Assembly: GCA_028829895.1 (NCBI GenBank)
Contig: CM054179.1
Span: 103,492,875-103,556,874, forward strand
From: Sinotaia quadrata
Lineage: Eukaryota; Mollusca; Gastropoda; Architaenioglossa; Viviparidae
Reading direction: 5' to 3'
Length of the DNA: 64,000 bases
Shown here: one piece after another, positions 57,306 through 64,000 of the stretch
Layout: each line of letters begins with the position of its first letter
Position numbering within the stretch: the stretch's first letter is position 1
Program-made: the position numbers and the translations under genes
The notes under the pieces: generated by a model
Database searches by the model: none
Seen by the model: only the letters and a program-made list of their open reading frames with translations
What the model was told of the DNA's origin: nothing

Positions 57306-59859
57306 ATCTAGCTATTGGTTTTCTAAGCACTTCATGCAGTTCGCACTCCCTAGAATGTCTTCATTTAATTTTTTTAGACTCTGTCAGAAATCAGGTCTCT
57401 CTGGCTTAATCTGCCAACATGCTCCTTGCTGAACTTGATCACGTGATCAGTAGTCTGAGCACTTGAAGCACCGTCTGACTCTTCTCAAATCAGCGCTAAA
57501 TTCAAACAGTTCAAGACTGTTTAGGTAACTATCTAAAGTTATTCTGGCTGAGATGGAATCTGAAACCTTCTCAAGAATTCTTCCTCGACCGAAGTTGGAA
57601 AAAAGTCATAATCCAGAAACCTAAGCTGGAAACCCTGTAAAATATGCCAAGAATTTTCCCTAAGTATCTCTCCTCCGTATGTCTGCCTTACACTTAATTA
57701 ATTAATCAAGTAATGAAAATTTGTTAACAGTACAATAGAGACCAGGTAAAGAAAACACATCCAACACGGTGCTCGTGAGGAAGAGATTCCAACAGGAGAC
57801 GAAGAAACAAACACACACATTATTCGGAGAATTCAAAATTCATGTCAGACATGTACGTCCATCGCCAAAAGTGCTAGGTCCCAGCCCCATAGTCCTGCTA
57901 CTGAAGAGGGAGAATGTTAAAACACACCCAAAAAAAAAAAAAAAAGGAAGAGGGGGAGGGGATAAAATTATTTAAATTAGTGAAAGAAATGGATCTAATA
58001 ATTTGTAAAAGAAAGAGAACAAGTAATTGTGAAAGAAAGAACTAGTAACTGGTGAAAGAAAGAGAACTAGTAATTGGTGAAAGAAAGAAAACTAGTGACT
58101 GGTGAAAGAAAGAAAATAAGTACATTGGAATTTTAGTTCAAGCTCATACATCACACCAGAAAATTCAGCTTAACACAAATATGAGAAGTGACACGCAGAC
58201 GGACGTCATTGTGAAGATATCAGTATGGAATCGCTTGACGTGCCACCATCCCTGTCTCTCGTGTCCCATCTTCCACCAGGAAAGATCTAACTAACAATAG
58301 ACAACGGTTGAAAGTACTAGACATGCCAAGAATAAAATACTCCCTGGCTGCCAGGTACAGACTGTAGTGTGATACGTTCCTGAGCTCTGTGAGTACTTCT
58401 GACTGTCGGGTACAGACGTTAGTGTGATAACAGCCTGGGCTCTGTGAGTACTCCCTGACTGCCGGGTACTAGTCTGGGCTGTGTGAGTACTCCCTGACTG
58501 CCGGGTACTAGTCTGGGCTGAGCGAGTATTCCTCGATCATTTACATTCTCAGACCATTCCAAGGACATTCGCACTTACATTAAACGGAAAACAGCAGCCA
58601 AGATTTGCAGTCTGCCACTCATCTCTTCAAGTTTTGACGCCGAGAGATGCGAAGTAAATTAGCGTAACCTCCCTTCTCCTCCCTCTTCCCTGCACGAAAT
58701 CAACGAAAAGCGGAAGCCACCCCCCACAACCCCCGAAAAAATGAAAAAAGATTTCTAAAAAATGTAGATATTTGTTCGTTCAACTTCATTGATCTTTCAT
58801 CCTGTCTGCCAAACTTAATCCTGTAACAACTTGGATAACTAAAAATACTCGCTCTTAATAAATCTTTCATAATCCTGTAACAACTTGGATAACTAAAAAT
58901 ACTTGCTCTTAACAAATCTCTTATAATCCTGTAACAACTTGGATAACTAAAAATACTCGCTCTTAACAAATCTCTTATAATCCTGTAACAACTTTGGATA
59001 ACTAAAAATACTCGCTCTTAACAAATCTCTTATAATCCTGTAACAACTTTGGATAACTAAAAATACTCGCTCTTAACAAATCTCTTATAATCCTATAACA
59101 ACTTGGATAACTAAAAATACTCGCTCTTAACAAATCTCTCATAATCCTGTAACAACTTGGATAACTAAAAATACTCGCTCTTAACAAATCTCTCATAATC
59201 CTGTAACAATTTTGGATAACTAAAAATACTCGCTCTTAACAAGTCTCTCATAATCCTGTAACAATTTTGGATAACTAAAAATACCCGCTCTTAAAAAAAT
59301 ATCCCATAGTCCGATGCGCTAGCTGTAGAACATGAGCTTCCATCTGTACCGCCGCTTTCTACGACAAATTGTTAACACAGAATAATACTTTATTCGTATA
59401 AAATAATTATTTTCATTGTATATATGATAAACCTCATAATTGATGATGAAATGTTTTCATTTCAAGGATCTATCCATCCACCAATCCATTCATCCATCTC
59501 TGCCATTTTTTGTTCTTTTGTTTTCTAAACTGAAAGGCTGGATGCTGGGTCCCATTATTTTTGGCGGGGTTGTTGACGGAATTTGCATCCAGTGGGATAC
59601 CAACACGTGCGGTGGCCGTGGTGCCTGCCGTCTCTACGACAACGATCTTTTACGCTTCAAGATGATCGGCTTCCAGGCCGGGTTTCGATTTCTTGCCCTG
59701 ATGTTTATGATCGTGGCGCTGGTCTACGCCATCATGACCAAGAGGTTCGAACGCACTTCTGAAACAACCAACCTCACTTATGAGATGACTTTTACAAGCG
59801 CCGGCGACGATCATAAAGATGGTTCAAATGCCCATGAAAAGATCAACCTAAACGCCTGA
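34599..59859 (+). CDS. Organic anion transporting polypeptide (OATP/SLCO family), 12 coding exons, 681 aa
   Basis: Exons at 34599-34802, 37422-37538, 38744-38957, 41807-41992, 43691-43777, 45653-45853, 46297-46461, 49165-49348, 51942-52086, 52525-52679, 56986-57050 and 59537-59859 sum to 2046 nt in one frame, every junction GT-AG and phase-consistent. Family marks in order: TLERHFGFSSSQTG after TM1; IYVTLQDTD..HPKWIGAWW, the OATP signature at TM6; a Kazal-like loop with about ten cysteines between TM8 and TM9-10; VEERDKSFALGFNSFMNS; and DGICIQWDTNTCGGRGACRL before the last TM. Length is normal for the family. OATPs carry amphipathic organic anions such as steroid conjugates, prostanoids, thyroid hormone and toxins across the plasma membrane. 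Predicted N-glycosylation sites include NAS (exon 3) and NCT (exon 10). Substrate cannot be told from sequence. The subfamily is not resolved. Confidence 0.95.
34800..35420 (+). repeat. 79-bp tandem repeat beginning at the OATP exon 1 donor
   Basis: Unit gtgtgtgtaatcagtcttct plus tgtacacattagtttgcaat plus gtcagtgtcatgtttcaaat plus gtcatgattggaccgtcag. The gaccgtcag|gtgtgt junction recurs at 34871, 34950, 35029, 35108, 35187, 35266 and 35345, exactly 79 bp apart. The first copy starts at the true donor (gccag|gtgtgtaatc). Confidence 0.95.
35421..36299. other. OATP intron 1, left part
   Basis: A weak 36-bp repeat (aactgcatgacttgatgttc) at 35965-36085. The minus-strand ORF at 35547-35864 has no family likeness and is taken as chance. 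Confidence 0.45.
36300..36620. repeat. ~60-bp compound repeat
   Basis: Units of ttcattgctcagtgtggtat plus tgttttacaatagttgtcac, about five copies. Confidence 0.88.
36845..37145. repeat. 38-39-bp minisatellite, about 7 copies
   Basis: Unit attgctcagagttctctttg plus ctgtcctgttgtaatatc. Confidence 0.94.
37422..37538 (+). CDS. OATP exon 2 (TM2)
   Basis: Acceptor ctgttgtgatgcag; donor GCAGCAAAG|gtaaca after 37538; phase 0 both sides. 39 residues, VTTLERHFGFSSSQTGVIMA then ANDIGFLVVVLFITYIAAK. The last 53 bp plus 12 bp of intron are repeated four more times. Confidence 0.93.
37486..37805 (+). repeat. 65-bp tandem repeat containing the OATP exon 2 3' end and donor, 5 copies
   Basis: Copies start at 37486 (coding), 37551, 37616, 37681 and 37746. 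Units 1-4 keep the donor aaag|gtaacatctg; the fifth reads aaagttaac and is damaged. Reading past the first donor gives VTSEMTLVF then stop, so use of the extra donors would truncate the protein. Confidence 0.97.
37830..38300. repeat. ~45-bp degenerate repeat
   Basis: Many copies of cacacagttacatgcagtta plus ttattcaccagtagtattag with much variation. Confidence 0.85.
38345..38535. repeat. ~35-40-bp degenerate repeat
   Basis: Copies of tttggcagagtgaaagtca / gttagatgacaggttg, about five. Confidence 0.75.
38744..38957 (+). CDS. OATP exon 3 (TM3 and first large extracellular segment)
   Basis: Acceptor caacaactattcccag after a C-rich tract; donor GTCAAAG|gtgaag after 38957, phase 1. Encodes VHIPRAMGMTTILFGISGVI then CAVPYFMFGAPSPLRN, a NAS glycosylation sequon, and CDGINSSTECVV. 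The minus-strand ORF over it is a shadow. Confidence 0.92.
39040..39275. repeat. ~55-bp tandem repeat, 5 copies
   Basis: The unit contains aatggtgttcgtaggtttgt and attgaaacagatttctttgc. Confidence 0.93.
39450..40480 (+). mobile_element. Non-LTR retrotransposon 3' part with zinc knuckle and restriction-like endonuclease, copy 2
   Basis: An open frame of 264 codons runs from 39509 to 40303 in OATP intron 3. It has TWSQKPLHGQYVRQ, a CCHC knuckle [18 protein letters not shown] (C-x2-C-x9-H-x4-C type), then KILWDFKIRTDWVIPARRPD and VTIIDVAVPSD, fitting an RPD..D restriction-like endonuclease. After the frame breaks near 40,200 the element continues in other frames with HRLAPLLKAALLG-like sequence and ends in an ATC/ATA-rich tail at about 40,460. 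No reverse transcriptase is present, so this is a 5'-truncated insertion, younger than copy 1 because the knuckle and endonuclease motifs are intact. R2/R4/NeSL-like ancestry is suggested by domain order only. Confidence 0.8.
40481..40964. other. OATP intron 3, unique part
   Basis: No recognisable element; opposite ORFs at 40.67-40.97 kb appear to be chance frames. Confidence 0.4.
40965..41395. repeat. 35-bp minisatellite, about 12 copies
   Basis: aattactgataagtattctt plus agtttattagttac, nearly identical copies. Confidence 0.96.
41655..41770. repeat. ~53-bp duplication with decoy acceptors
   Basis: gtctctttaacagct...tgttggattgtaggaatac occurs twice before OATP exon 4. Each copy has a tctctttaacag acceptor-like site. 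Confidence 0.85.
41807..41992 (+). CDS. OATP exon 4 (TM4)
   Basis: Acceptor cctttttcttctttgcag; donor TATATGG|gtcagt after 41992, phase 1. Encodes DLTNALAILPSKNYAMANNT, then VALAIIVIGMALQGIAKAPR and the loop YSFATTYVDAHVQKIKTGFY. Continuation past the donor is a CT-rich ORF, not coding. Confidence 0.92.
42000..42290. repeat. CT-rich low-complexity tract
   Basis: Pyrimidine-rich (TTCT/CCTT) stretch after the exon 4 donor; it makes a spurious hydrophobic ORF. Confidence 0.85.
42291..43690. other. OATP intron 4, unique AT-rich part
   Basis: Nothing recognisable; no exon required by phase. Confidence 0.45.
43691..43777 (+). CDS. OATP exon 5 (TM5)
   Basis: Acceptor tggtcaaatttgcag; donor CTTCAAG|gtaggt after 43777, phase 1. 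Encodes IITCLGVMGPALAYAMGGLF then ARIYVTLQ. The last 19 bp and donor are duplicated 45 bp later. Confidence 0.93.
43759..43850 (+). repeat. 45-bp duplication spanning the OATP exon 5 donor
   Basis: atatacgttactcttcaagg plus taggtgaataatgtgacatt occurs at 43759 and 43804 with one early mismatch. Both copies retain the donor caag|gtaggt. Reading through the first donor gives G-R-stop. Confidence 0.95.
43851..45652. other. OATP intron 5, no definite element
   Basis: AT-rich; a (TA)n run at about 44655. The stretch 44.9-45.5 kb is less AT-rich and looks like a separate inserted segment, but no terminal repeats were found. Bases 45598-45652 are an open continuation upstream of exon 6. Confidence 0.4.
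45653..45853 (+). CDS. OATP exon 6 (TM6, family signature)
   Basis: Encodes DTDISPRHPKWIGAWWLGYI and TIGCVSCVFALPLFLFPNRM followed by a basic cytosolic loop. I chose the acceptor tatccgacag|ac because it alone keeps phase 1 from exon 5 and gives the normal family spacing IYVTLQ-DTD..WIGAWW. Its pyrimidine tract is weak. The upstream AG at 45585 would shift the frame. Donor CATCAAAG|gtagta after 45853, phase 1. Confidence 0.88.
45854..46296. other. OATP intron 6
   Basis: AT-rich, nothing recognisable apart from a short CG/CA alternating stretch at about 46230. Confidence 0.45.
46297..46461 (+). CDS. OATP exon 7 (TM7)
   Basis: Acceptor aacacttcttttggcag; donor TTCATGG|gtaagt after 46461, phase 1. 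Encodes EFVMAIIRLLTNPVFMCTLL then SSCSLLFSVAGIQSFTPKYI and ENQFSFLAWKANMFMG. The last 22 bp and donor seed a 35-bp repeat. Confidence 0.93.
46440..46655 (+). repeat. 35-bp tandem repeat containing the OATP exon 7 end and donor, 6 copies
   Basis: Unit tggaaggcaaatatgttcat plus gggtaagtttgaaaa, starting at 46440 (coding), 46475, 46510 and 46545, then decaying. Copies 1 and 3 keep gggtaagt; copy 2 has ggctaagt; later copies have gggtcagt. The open frame runs through to a TAA at 46533-46535. Confidence 0.96.
46656..47739. other. OATP intron 7, left part
   Basis: AT-rich with long A/T stretches; loosely repetitive ccacctctttagaaatgca towards the right. No exon seen. Confidence 0.4.
47740..48900. 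repeat. 22-bp minisatellite, roughly 50 copies
   Basis: Core aatctatccctattagaact plus gc with many point changes and unit-length drift; more divergent at both edges. About 1.2 kb of intron 7. Confidence 0.94.
49165..49348 (+). CDS. OATP exon 8 (TM8)
   Basis: Acceptor gttgttttttccccag; donor AGTCCTGG|gtatgc after 49348, phase 2. Encodes AGLMLATSCVGTFFGGYVTK, RFKMGPLGSIKFAIIVQALS and the start of the extracellular loop ALKCDQPNIYNSPG. Confidence 0.93.
49349..51585. other. OATP intron 8, mostly unrecognised
   Basis: A ~65-bp repeat (cagttaaattcaccattaac) at 49495-49640. The 49.83-50.28 kb stretch is less AT-rich and may be an old insertion, but no ends were defined. Confidence 0.4.
51588..51965 (+). 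repeat. 76-94-bp tandem repeat containing the OATP exon 9 acceptor, about 5 copies
   Basis: Units contain aattcatgctgttttcag plus accacgatattttaactgat and gaacaagagttatcttccat. The last copy is the true acceptor and first bases of exon 9 (gttgttttcag|tccacgagctacaactgatg). Earlier copies carry two strong decoy acceptors (ctgttttcag|accacg). Confidence 0.92.
51942..52086 (+). CDS. OATP exon 9 (Kazal-like domain, first part)
   Basis: Starts one base into a Gly codon; donor GGCAGT|gtaagt after 52086, phase 0. Encodes PRATTDETTAGCFEKCACDD, KDYFPICGDDGRTYFSPCHA and GCVTNVGS. The CxxxCxC..YFPICG.DG.TYFSPCHAGC pattern is the Kazal-like loop of OATPs. Confidence 0.95.
52095..52220. repeat. 39-bp tandem repeat after exon 9, 3 copies
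   Basis: gtattaatgtctgcttgcta plus aaactgtttatactgtac; starts about 15 bp past the donor and does not include exon bases. Confidence 0.9.
52525..52679 (+). CDS. OATP exon 10 (end of Kazal-like domain, next TM)
   Basis: Acceptor ctatttgatgccag; donor ATCCG|gtgaga after 52679, phase 2. Encodes NYFNCTCIAGRTATQGMCDY with an NCT sequon and the last loop cysteines, then YLYMICLALSSLSGTFAIIP. The long ORF at 52614-52988 is another frame. Confidence 0.93.
52680..53506. other. OATP intron 10, left part
   Basis: Several medium open frames without family likeness; no exon required by phase. Confidence 0.4.
53507..54537. mobile_element. Candidate solo LTR, about 1.03 kb
   Basis: Begins gtaactaattttattg and ends cgcagttctaac, flanked on both sides by ACGTT (53502-53506 and 54538-54542) as a 5-bp target duplication. 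The interior is GC-richer than the intron around it, with a ccttgccttgcctttgccct run, a possible TATA box at about 53760 and AT-rich sequence beyond. No coding region. The imperfect inverted ends (GTAAC/CTAAC) resemble those of the 14.2 kb candidate. Confidence 0.4.
55055..55235. repeat. 29-bp tandem repeat, about 6 copies
   Basis: ataagacacctgtcttggtg plus tgcatggtt. Confidence 0.95.
55375..55586. mobile_element. 212-bp TIR element with internal telomere-like array, copy 1
   Basis: Ends GGTTCCCCGACAAATGCGCG and, inverted, GGTGACCCGTCAAATGCGCG (17 of 20 match). Between them lie CCCTAA-type repeats at 55438-55519. It is flanked by TGATTTTC on both sides (55367-55374 and 55587-55594). An unoccupied duplicate of the target (gtcttgattttcaggagtaa) lies at 55634-55653, showing the pre-insertion state. 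It has no ORF and must be non-autonomous. 8-bp target duplications occur in hAT, P and some other DNA transposons; the superfamily is not assigned. Confidence 0.8.
55595..56985. other. OATP intron 10, right part
   Basis: Contains a ~44-bp repeat (gggaaacaactatgggagac, tgataacaggtgttttcaag) at about 56250-56480 and a GA-rich tract at 56875-56912 shortly before exon 11. Confidence 0.6.
56986..57050 (+). CDS. OATP exon 11
   Basis: Acceptor ctccctttacatag; donor ATAACAG|gtttgt after 57050, phase 1. 65 nt encoding RSVEERDKSFALGFNSFMNS then IT. The KSFALG segment is one of the most conserved in OATPs. The minus-strand ORF here is a shadow. Confidence 0.93.
57247..57302. repeat. (CA)n microsatellite
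   Basis: About 27 CA units. Confidence 0.96.
57303..57984. other. OATP intron 11, unique part
   Basis: No exon; a poly-A run at about 57930. Confidence 0.4.
57985..58125. repeat. ~24-bp tandem repeat, about 5 copies
   Basis: gaaagaaagagaactagtaa plus ttggt. Confidence 0.9.
58330..58530. repeat. ~37-60-bp degenerate repeat
   Basis: gtgagtactccctgactgcc plus gggtactagtctgggct, about four copies. Confidence 0.85.
58800..59295. repeat. 60-61-bp minisatellite, about 8 copies
   Basis: Unit ataatcctgtaacaacttgg plus ataactaaaaatactcgctc plus ttaacaaatctct. It creates repetitive minus-strand ORFs (FSYPSCYRI...) that are not genes. Confidence 0.96.
59537..59859 (+). CDS. OATP exon 12 (last TM and C-terminus)
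   Basis: Acceptor ttctaaactgaaag; TGA at 59857-59859. Encodes GWMLGPIIFGGVVDGICIQW, DTNTCGGRGACRLYDNDLLR, a final TM (FLALMFMIVALVYAIM) and a cytosolic tail TKRFERTSE.. ending HEKINLNA. The upstream in-frame ORF start at 59440 is intronic. Confidence 0.95.
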
Positions 59860-60534
59860 AACCGAAAAGTCCCCATCCTTCCCCTCACTTCTTTATACAG
59901 TCTAAGAAGACTAACAATGTCATCCGACCAAGTGTTTGGGTGCCGTCTGATTGATGCACTCAGAACATAGTCTCTTCTGCCAGACTAAGCTCGGAAGATT
60001 TAAATAATTTAAAAACAAGCTATTCCTTGTAAGGAAAGTAATATAATTTTCATTCAATTCACCAATTTGATTTTTTTTTAAGGTTAGACCTGCTATCAGC
60101 GACGAAATGCTTTTTGAATCAACTTTACAAAATCTCATATTATTCAAAACCAAATTAAAGATGATTTTAAAAAAATCAAAATATGATTGGATATCCAACA
60201 AATAGCCATTTTCTTCTCTTTTTTCTTTTTATTGAGTTTTTTTTTTTTTTTAACCGAGAGATTTCTCACTACGGTGACCTATAGAATTCACCTGAACTCC
60301 GATTATCCTTCTCATTTACACATTTACCGTGTTTTAATTATCCGGGAATATATTTATATGAGTGGTAACTTTTAGTTTTGTTGCTCTTCGTCTAGAAGAA
60401 AGGGGGTGGGGTGGGGCCAAAAAAGCAAAAGCGATCATTAGTAAAATCGTGTATCGTATGCCTGCATATAATGAGCTTGTAATTACTCAGAAATGACCTG
60501 TAGTTGACTGGAACAAAACATATTACATGTATAA
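59860..60534. other. OATP 3' UTR and flank
   Basis: AT-rich; no AATAAA found near the stop. The first clear one, gcaataaaag, is at about 61097, so the UTR may be long or use a variant signal. Confidence 0.35.
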
Positions 60535-60760
60535 TGAGAGGACGCCCTATGCCAAGATGAATGATGGTAAACCAAGATGAGTGATGTATGCCAAACTAAA
60601 TGACGAACGCCAAGATGAATGACGTAAGCAAGATGAGTGATGTATGCCAAACTAAATGACGAACGCCAAGCTGAATGACGTTAGCCAAGATGAGTGATGT
60701 ATGCCAAACTACCTGACGAACGCCAAGCTGAATGACGTAAGCCAAGATGATTTCCGTCAG
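60535..60760. repeat. ~55-bp tandem repeat, about 4 copies
   Basis: gccaagatgagtgatgtatg plus ccaaactaaatgacgaac and variants. Confidence 0.92.
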
Positions 60761-60782
60761 CGTTTGATTTACATTTCTTCTC

Positions 60783-60785
<3 letters not shown>

Positions 60786-60822
<37 letters not shown>

Positions 60823-60823
60823 A
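60786..60823. repeat. (GA)n microsatellite
   Basis: About 18 GA units. Confidence 0.95.
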
Positions 60824-61394
60824 TCTTCAACTCTACCAACTGCTCACACCTCGTATCAAGGATCGAAATCGGCTGATAACCGGAAGCTGCTATCATGCTA
60901 ATTTCCGTTGTTCAGTTCAGGGAGAGAGAGCCATCTTTACAGAAAATTATTTGCACAAATTCTGATTGACTAAATTTAATGGGTCACCAATGTTCAATTA
61001 CTCTGACCATAGCAAGGATTTATAAACTCGTTTAGGGGTAACAAGCATGACTTCATTTTCATTTTGATTCGTTAGTCACATTTTAATGTTATCAGCAATA
61101 AAAGTTGCGCGCATGAAAATCATTTCAAAACGTTTTACATATTGTATTATTTCACGATTGTGTAAACCGTATTAAAATGATTTTAAGCGTAGAAGTCAGT
61201 ACTATTTGAGTTTGAAATTTAAAAAAAAATCCCAATCCAGATATGCAATATATATGTTGTTTGTACTTGTGGGTTTTTTTTAATTAAAAAATAACCATTA
61301 ATAAAGTCAGTACTCAAAATACTTAAGATAACGACAGTCGTTACCTTAGTTTCTAAAAGCCATCGTGTCAACGATCTCAGTGAACAGGACAGGC

Positions 61395-61680
61395 TTGATG
61401 ACGTGAATTGCAGGGCCGGCAACCCATCTTAAGCAAACGTAACTTCGTAATTCCTAGCGAACCGTTGGAGATGCGTGGAGAGTGGTGTATGCCGACCTCT
61501 TGACACCTGCTTGACTGCAGGGACAGGAGGATAGGGTTTTAATCCCTATGAAACCATGGCCGGTCACGCCTGCCCCACAGTTATGCAGTTTTCCGTCACC
61601 GACTCTGCCTCGAGCTAAGATGCCCGCTTGGTGGCGTACGTATTGGTACTGCCCCGGAAAATTTAATTAAGCACTTTGAA
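61395..61680. mobile_element. Possible SINE-like or dispersed element
   Basis: A 280-bp GC-richer block (gcagggccggcaacccatct, tcctagcgaaccgttggaga, cccgcttggtggcgtacgta) in AT-rich surroundings. It looks like mobile or dispersed sequence by composition, with a weak B-box-like ggttttaatccc. No ends or target duplication identified. Confidence 0.3.
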
Positions 61681-62479
61681 CTCTTGTGTTGACACTAGCT
61701 GATACTCCATCATTAATGAAGGGCAATAACCAGTAAGATACTAGTCGACTGTAGGCACTACTTTTGTCGAGTTAGCGCGCGCACAAGCACGCACACACGC
61801 GTTATTTACTCGTCATTTAAACATCATCCCAGCATCATTCACACTCTACACATTCATCACTTAAATATTATTAATTATCATACTAAACATCTTGAACTGT
61901 TATGCTCCTTGATTGACTGTATCTGGTATTAGTCATTTTCATAAATAAGATGATCTTATTAAGATCACGCGCGATCACGTGTACATCTCGAACAACGTGT
62001 AGCGGTTACATACACTGTAATCATTACTGCTACAGCTAAACAAGGCAAGAAACGTATATTTGTTTTTCTTTCTCAAGACGCCACAATATTAAACTTGTTC
62101 AACCAAACTTAATTTATCAAACCAATCACCACTATCTTTAAAACTAAGAACTTATTTCACTAAGTTTTAAAAAAATATATCTAGTCTCGTCTAAGTTTTA
62201 ATCTTTCTGCAATAAAACTGCTTATAGGGCAAATTGATGAGAAAGAAAAGCTAAATAACGATGTTTCATATTTGTTTCCGATGAAAGCAATATATAACTT
62301 TACTGAAACTGTAGACTATTACCGTACGTTGCATAGAACATAATGAAAAATGAAATTAAAAAAAGAATTCTTAACATCACCACCCCATCACTCGCCCTCA
62401 ACCCAAAAGTATAACAAAGAGATATTACTGTACGATCACATAATTCTTTCCTGTACGCAAATACCTCTATGTGCAGACA
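61681..62479. other. Intergenic, nothing recognised
   Basis: AT-rich sequence with no gene-like frame. Confidence 0.4.
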
Positions 62480-62596
62480 GATTCACCGACAAAAGCGTTA
62501 TGTCCCTAATCCTAACCCTAACCCTAATCTAACCCTAACCCTATCATGCATTTGTCGGGGCGCGCAATTGTCGTTCGCGCATTTGACGTGTCACCA
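62480..62596. mobile_element. 117-bp TIR element with telomere-like array, copy 2
   Basis: Starts GATTCACCGACAAAAGCG, has CCCTAA repeats at about 62502-62543, and ends in cgcaattgtcgttcgcgcat plus ttgacgtgtcacca. Flanked by TGCAGACA on both sides (62472-62479 and 62597-62604). Same family as the 55.4 kb copy, with a shorter left inner part. Confidence 0.78.
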
Positions 62597-62604
62597 TGCA
62601 GACA

Positions 62605-64000
62605 ATGTTCCCCCTAAGTCTAAGTCTAAGCCGTCTAAGGTGTGCGGCTGCGCAGCTCGTTAGGGAAAAAACAACGCATCAGTTTCAAAAATTCTGCGCA
62701 CTAGTTTTGGTAGCAAGCTCAAACAACCGCCAGTTCCACGCACACATGAAAAAAAAATATTAGAGGGAACGATGCATGCAGGTACAAAGATTATCTGTCT
62801 ATCTATCTTGCCTCAATTCATCCATTTGTCTATCTGTCTACATACATAATTCCTTTCTATTTAGCCATGAAAACCATTTATTTACCTTCCCTTATCACGT
62901 CAGCATATTTATTAATTTTGCAAAATGGCCCTTGGAAGATGTGTAATCTGGACAAGCTGCAGCTGCTCTCAGCTTTCATCTCAACGAACTGTTATTACTT
63001 CGTGCGATAACTGATGAACCTCAGAGATAACACTTTCCACGTTTCCGCTCAGATTGGTACAAAAGATACGACACTTAGAGCGTCTGCCCATGTCGGTGGG
63101 TCTTAAGGGAACTTCAATGGTGTGGCAGCGATTGATCAGACCGCCAGGTGAAACGCTCAGTCAACTCAATAACGAGTCACGAAAGCAAACGCTTAGAGAG
63201 CTCTGATAGTACATCACTTTGTTTTTAAAATTAATATACCTGTTCTGTTCGTGCCGTAACTGGCCACAGAGTACTGTTTCCCTGAGTTAAACGAGTTCTT
63301 CATAAAGAGATACTTCAATTGCCCATAATCGGCTGTTACTTCGCTCTAACAAAGATAGATAGATAGACAGATAGATTACATACGTATTTATGAGTGTTTA
63401 TTTGAGTGTTCGATTGTATGAATGTATGTGTTTAATGAGATTTTTACACGAAAGTGTTTTATTATCAGTTCTGCATTTCGTTTCCTCTTCTTTCTTTCTT
63501 TCTTTCTATAATTTTTCATTCCTTCTTCTTTCCTTCATTTTTGTCCCATGAGTAAAAGAAAGAAATATAAGCTATAAGATTTAATGCTGGTGTTTGCTGA
63601 CTGAGAAATATCTCTGTAACAGGTATTTTTTTCTAGATAATAAAAGCATATATATACTGTATATTTAATATTAAGCAGTATATATATTTCACATTGTTAA
63701 TTCTCGATCGTGAGAAAGTTGTCGTAATCAAAATCGATCACTCATCCAATAGTTTTTAAAATTAAACAAAAATCAAAGACAAAAATACAGCAGCTGAGCC
63801 CCAAGGAAAATACAGCCTTTAAACGTCATCAGCATTTGTGTACTTCACATCCTTTTGTGCTCTTTGCTTGAAATTATTTAGTTAGATATTATTTTGTATA
63901 AAAGTTCTTTTCAACATCAATTAAAATGTTTGTTCAAAATATTTCATGCTTCATACCGAGTGCGTATCGACACCATTTTTTTTTTATTTTTTACAAGGCA
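62605..64000. other. Right flank, no gene recognised
   Basis: Short TATC/TTTC microsatellite stretches at 62795-62840, 63355-63380 and 63490-63510. No coding signature. Confidence 0.45.

Noticed and set aside
58700..59196. Minus-strand ORFs with repeated FSYPSCYRI blocks
   Set aside because: Arise from the 60-61-bp minisatellite in OATP intron 11.

Overview
This is a eukaryotic nuclear window, AT-rich and crowded with microsatellites, minisatellites and small transposon remnants. Coding sequence is split into short GC-richer exons with GT-AG introns. The protein families, the repeat load and the intron sizes suggest a lophotrochozoan, most likely a mollusc (perhaps a gastropod); this is inferred from the sequence alone. 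Nothing bacterial, plasmid-like or CRISPR-like was seen.

Three complete multi-exon genes can be assembled by following reading frame and splice phase across introns. (1) Plus strand, about 1.88-10.19 kb: five coding exons giving a 339-residue charged protein whose first half looks like the N-terminus of fibrous sheath-interacting protein 2 (FSIP2), a sperm-flagellum protein. (2) Minus strand, 25.26 down to 16.78 kb: five coding exons giving a 274-residue four-pass membrane protein of the MS4A/CD20-like type with a proline-rich tail. (3) Plus strand, 34.60-59.86 kb: twelve coding exons giving a 681-residue organic anion transporting polypeptide (OATP/SLCO), with the WIGAWW signature, a Kazal-like cysteine-rich loop and the conserved C-terminal segment. 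No functional link between the three genes is evident.

Between and inside the genes the DNA is mostly repeats. There are three pieces of one non-LTR retrotransposon with a restriction-like endonuclease domain (0.65-1.5 kb minus, 23.1 kb minus, 39.45-40.48 kb plus). Two segments look like solo LTRs (14.19-15.04 and 53.51-54.54 kb). Two copies of a small terminal-inverted-repeat element carry an internal CCCTAA telomere-like array (55.4 and 62.5 kb), each with an 8-bp target duplication.

The most unusual pattern is that tandem repeats sit on exon-intron junctions. By my reading about ten of the nineteen splice donors of the three genes are abutted or spanned by a tandem duplication of the junction, against only two acceptors. 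The duplicated copies carry extra potential donors whose use would usually bring an early in-frame stop. All coordinates and phases were worked out by eye; transcript data would settle them.
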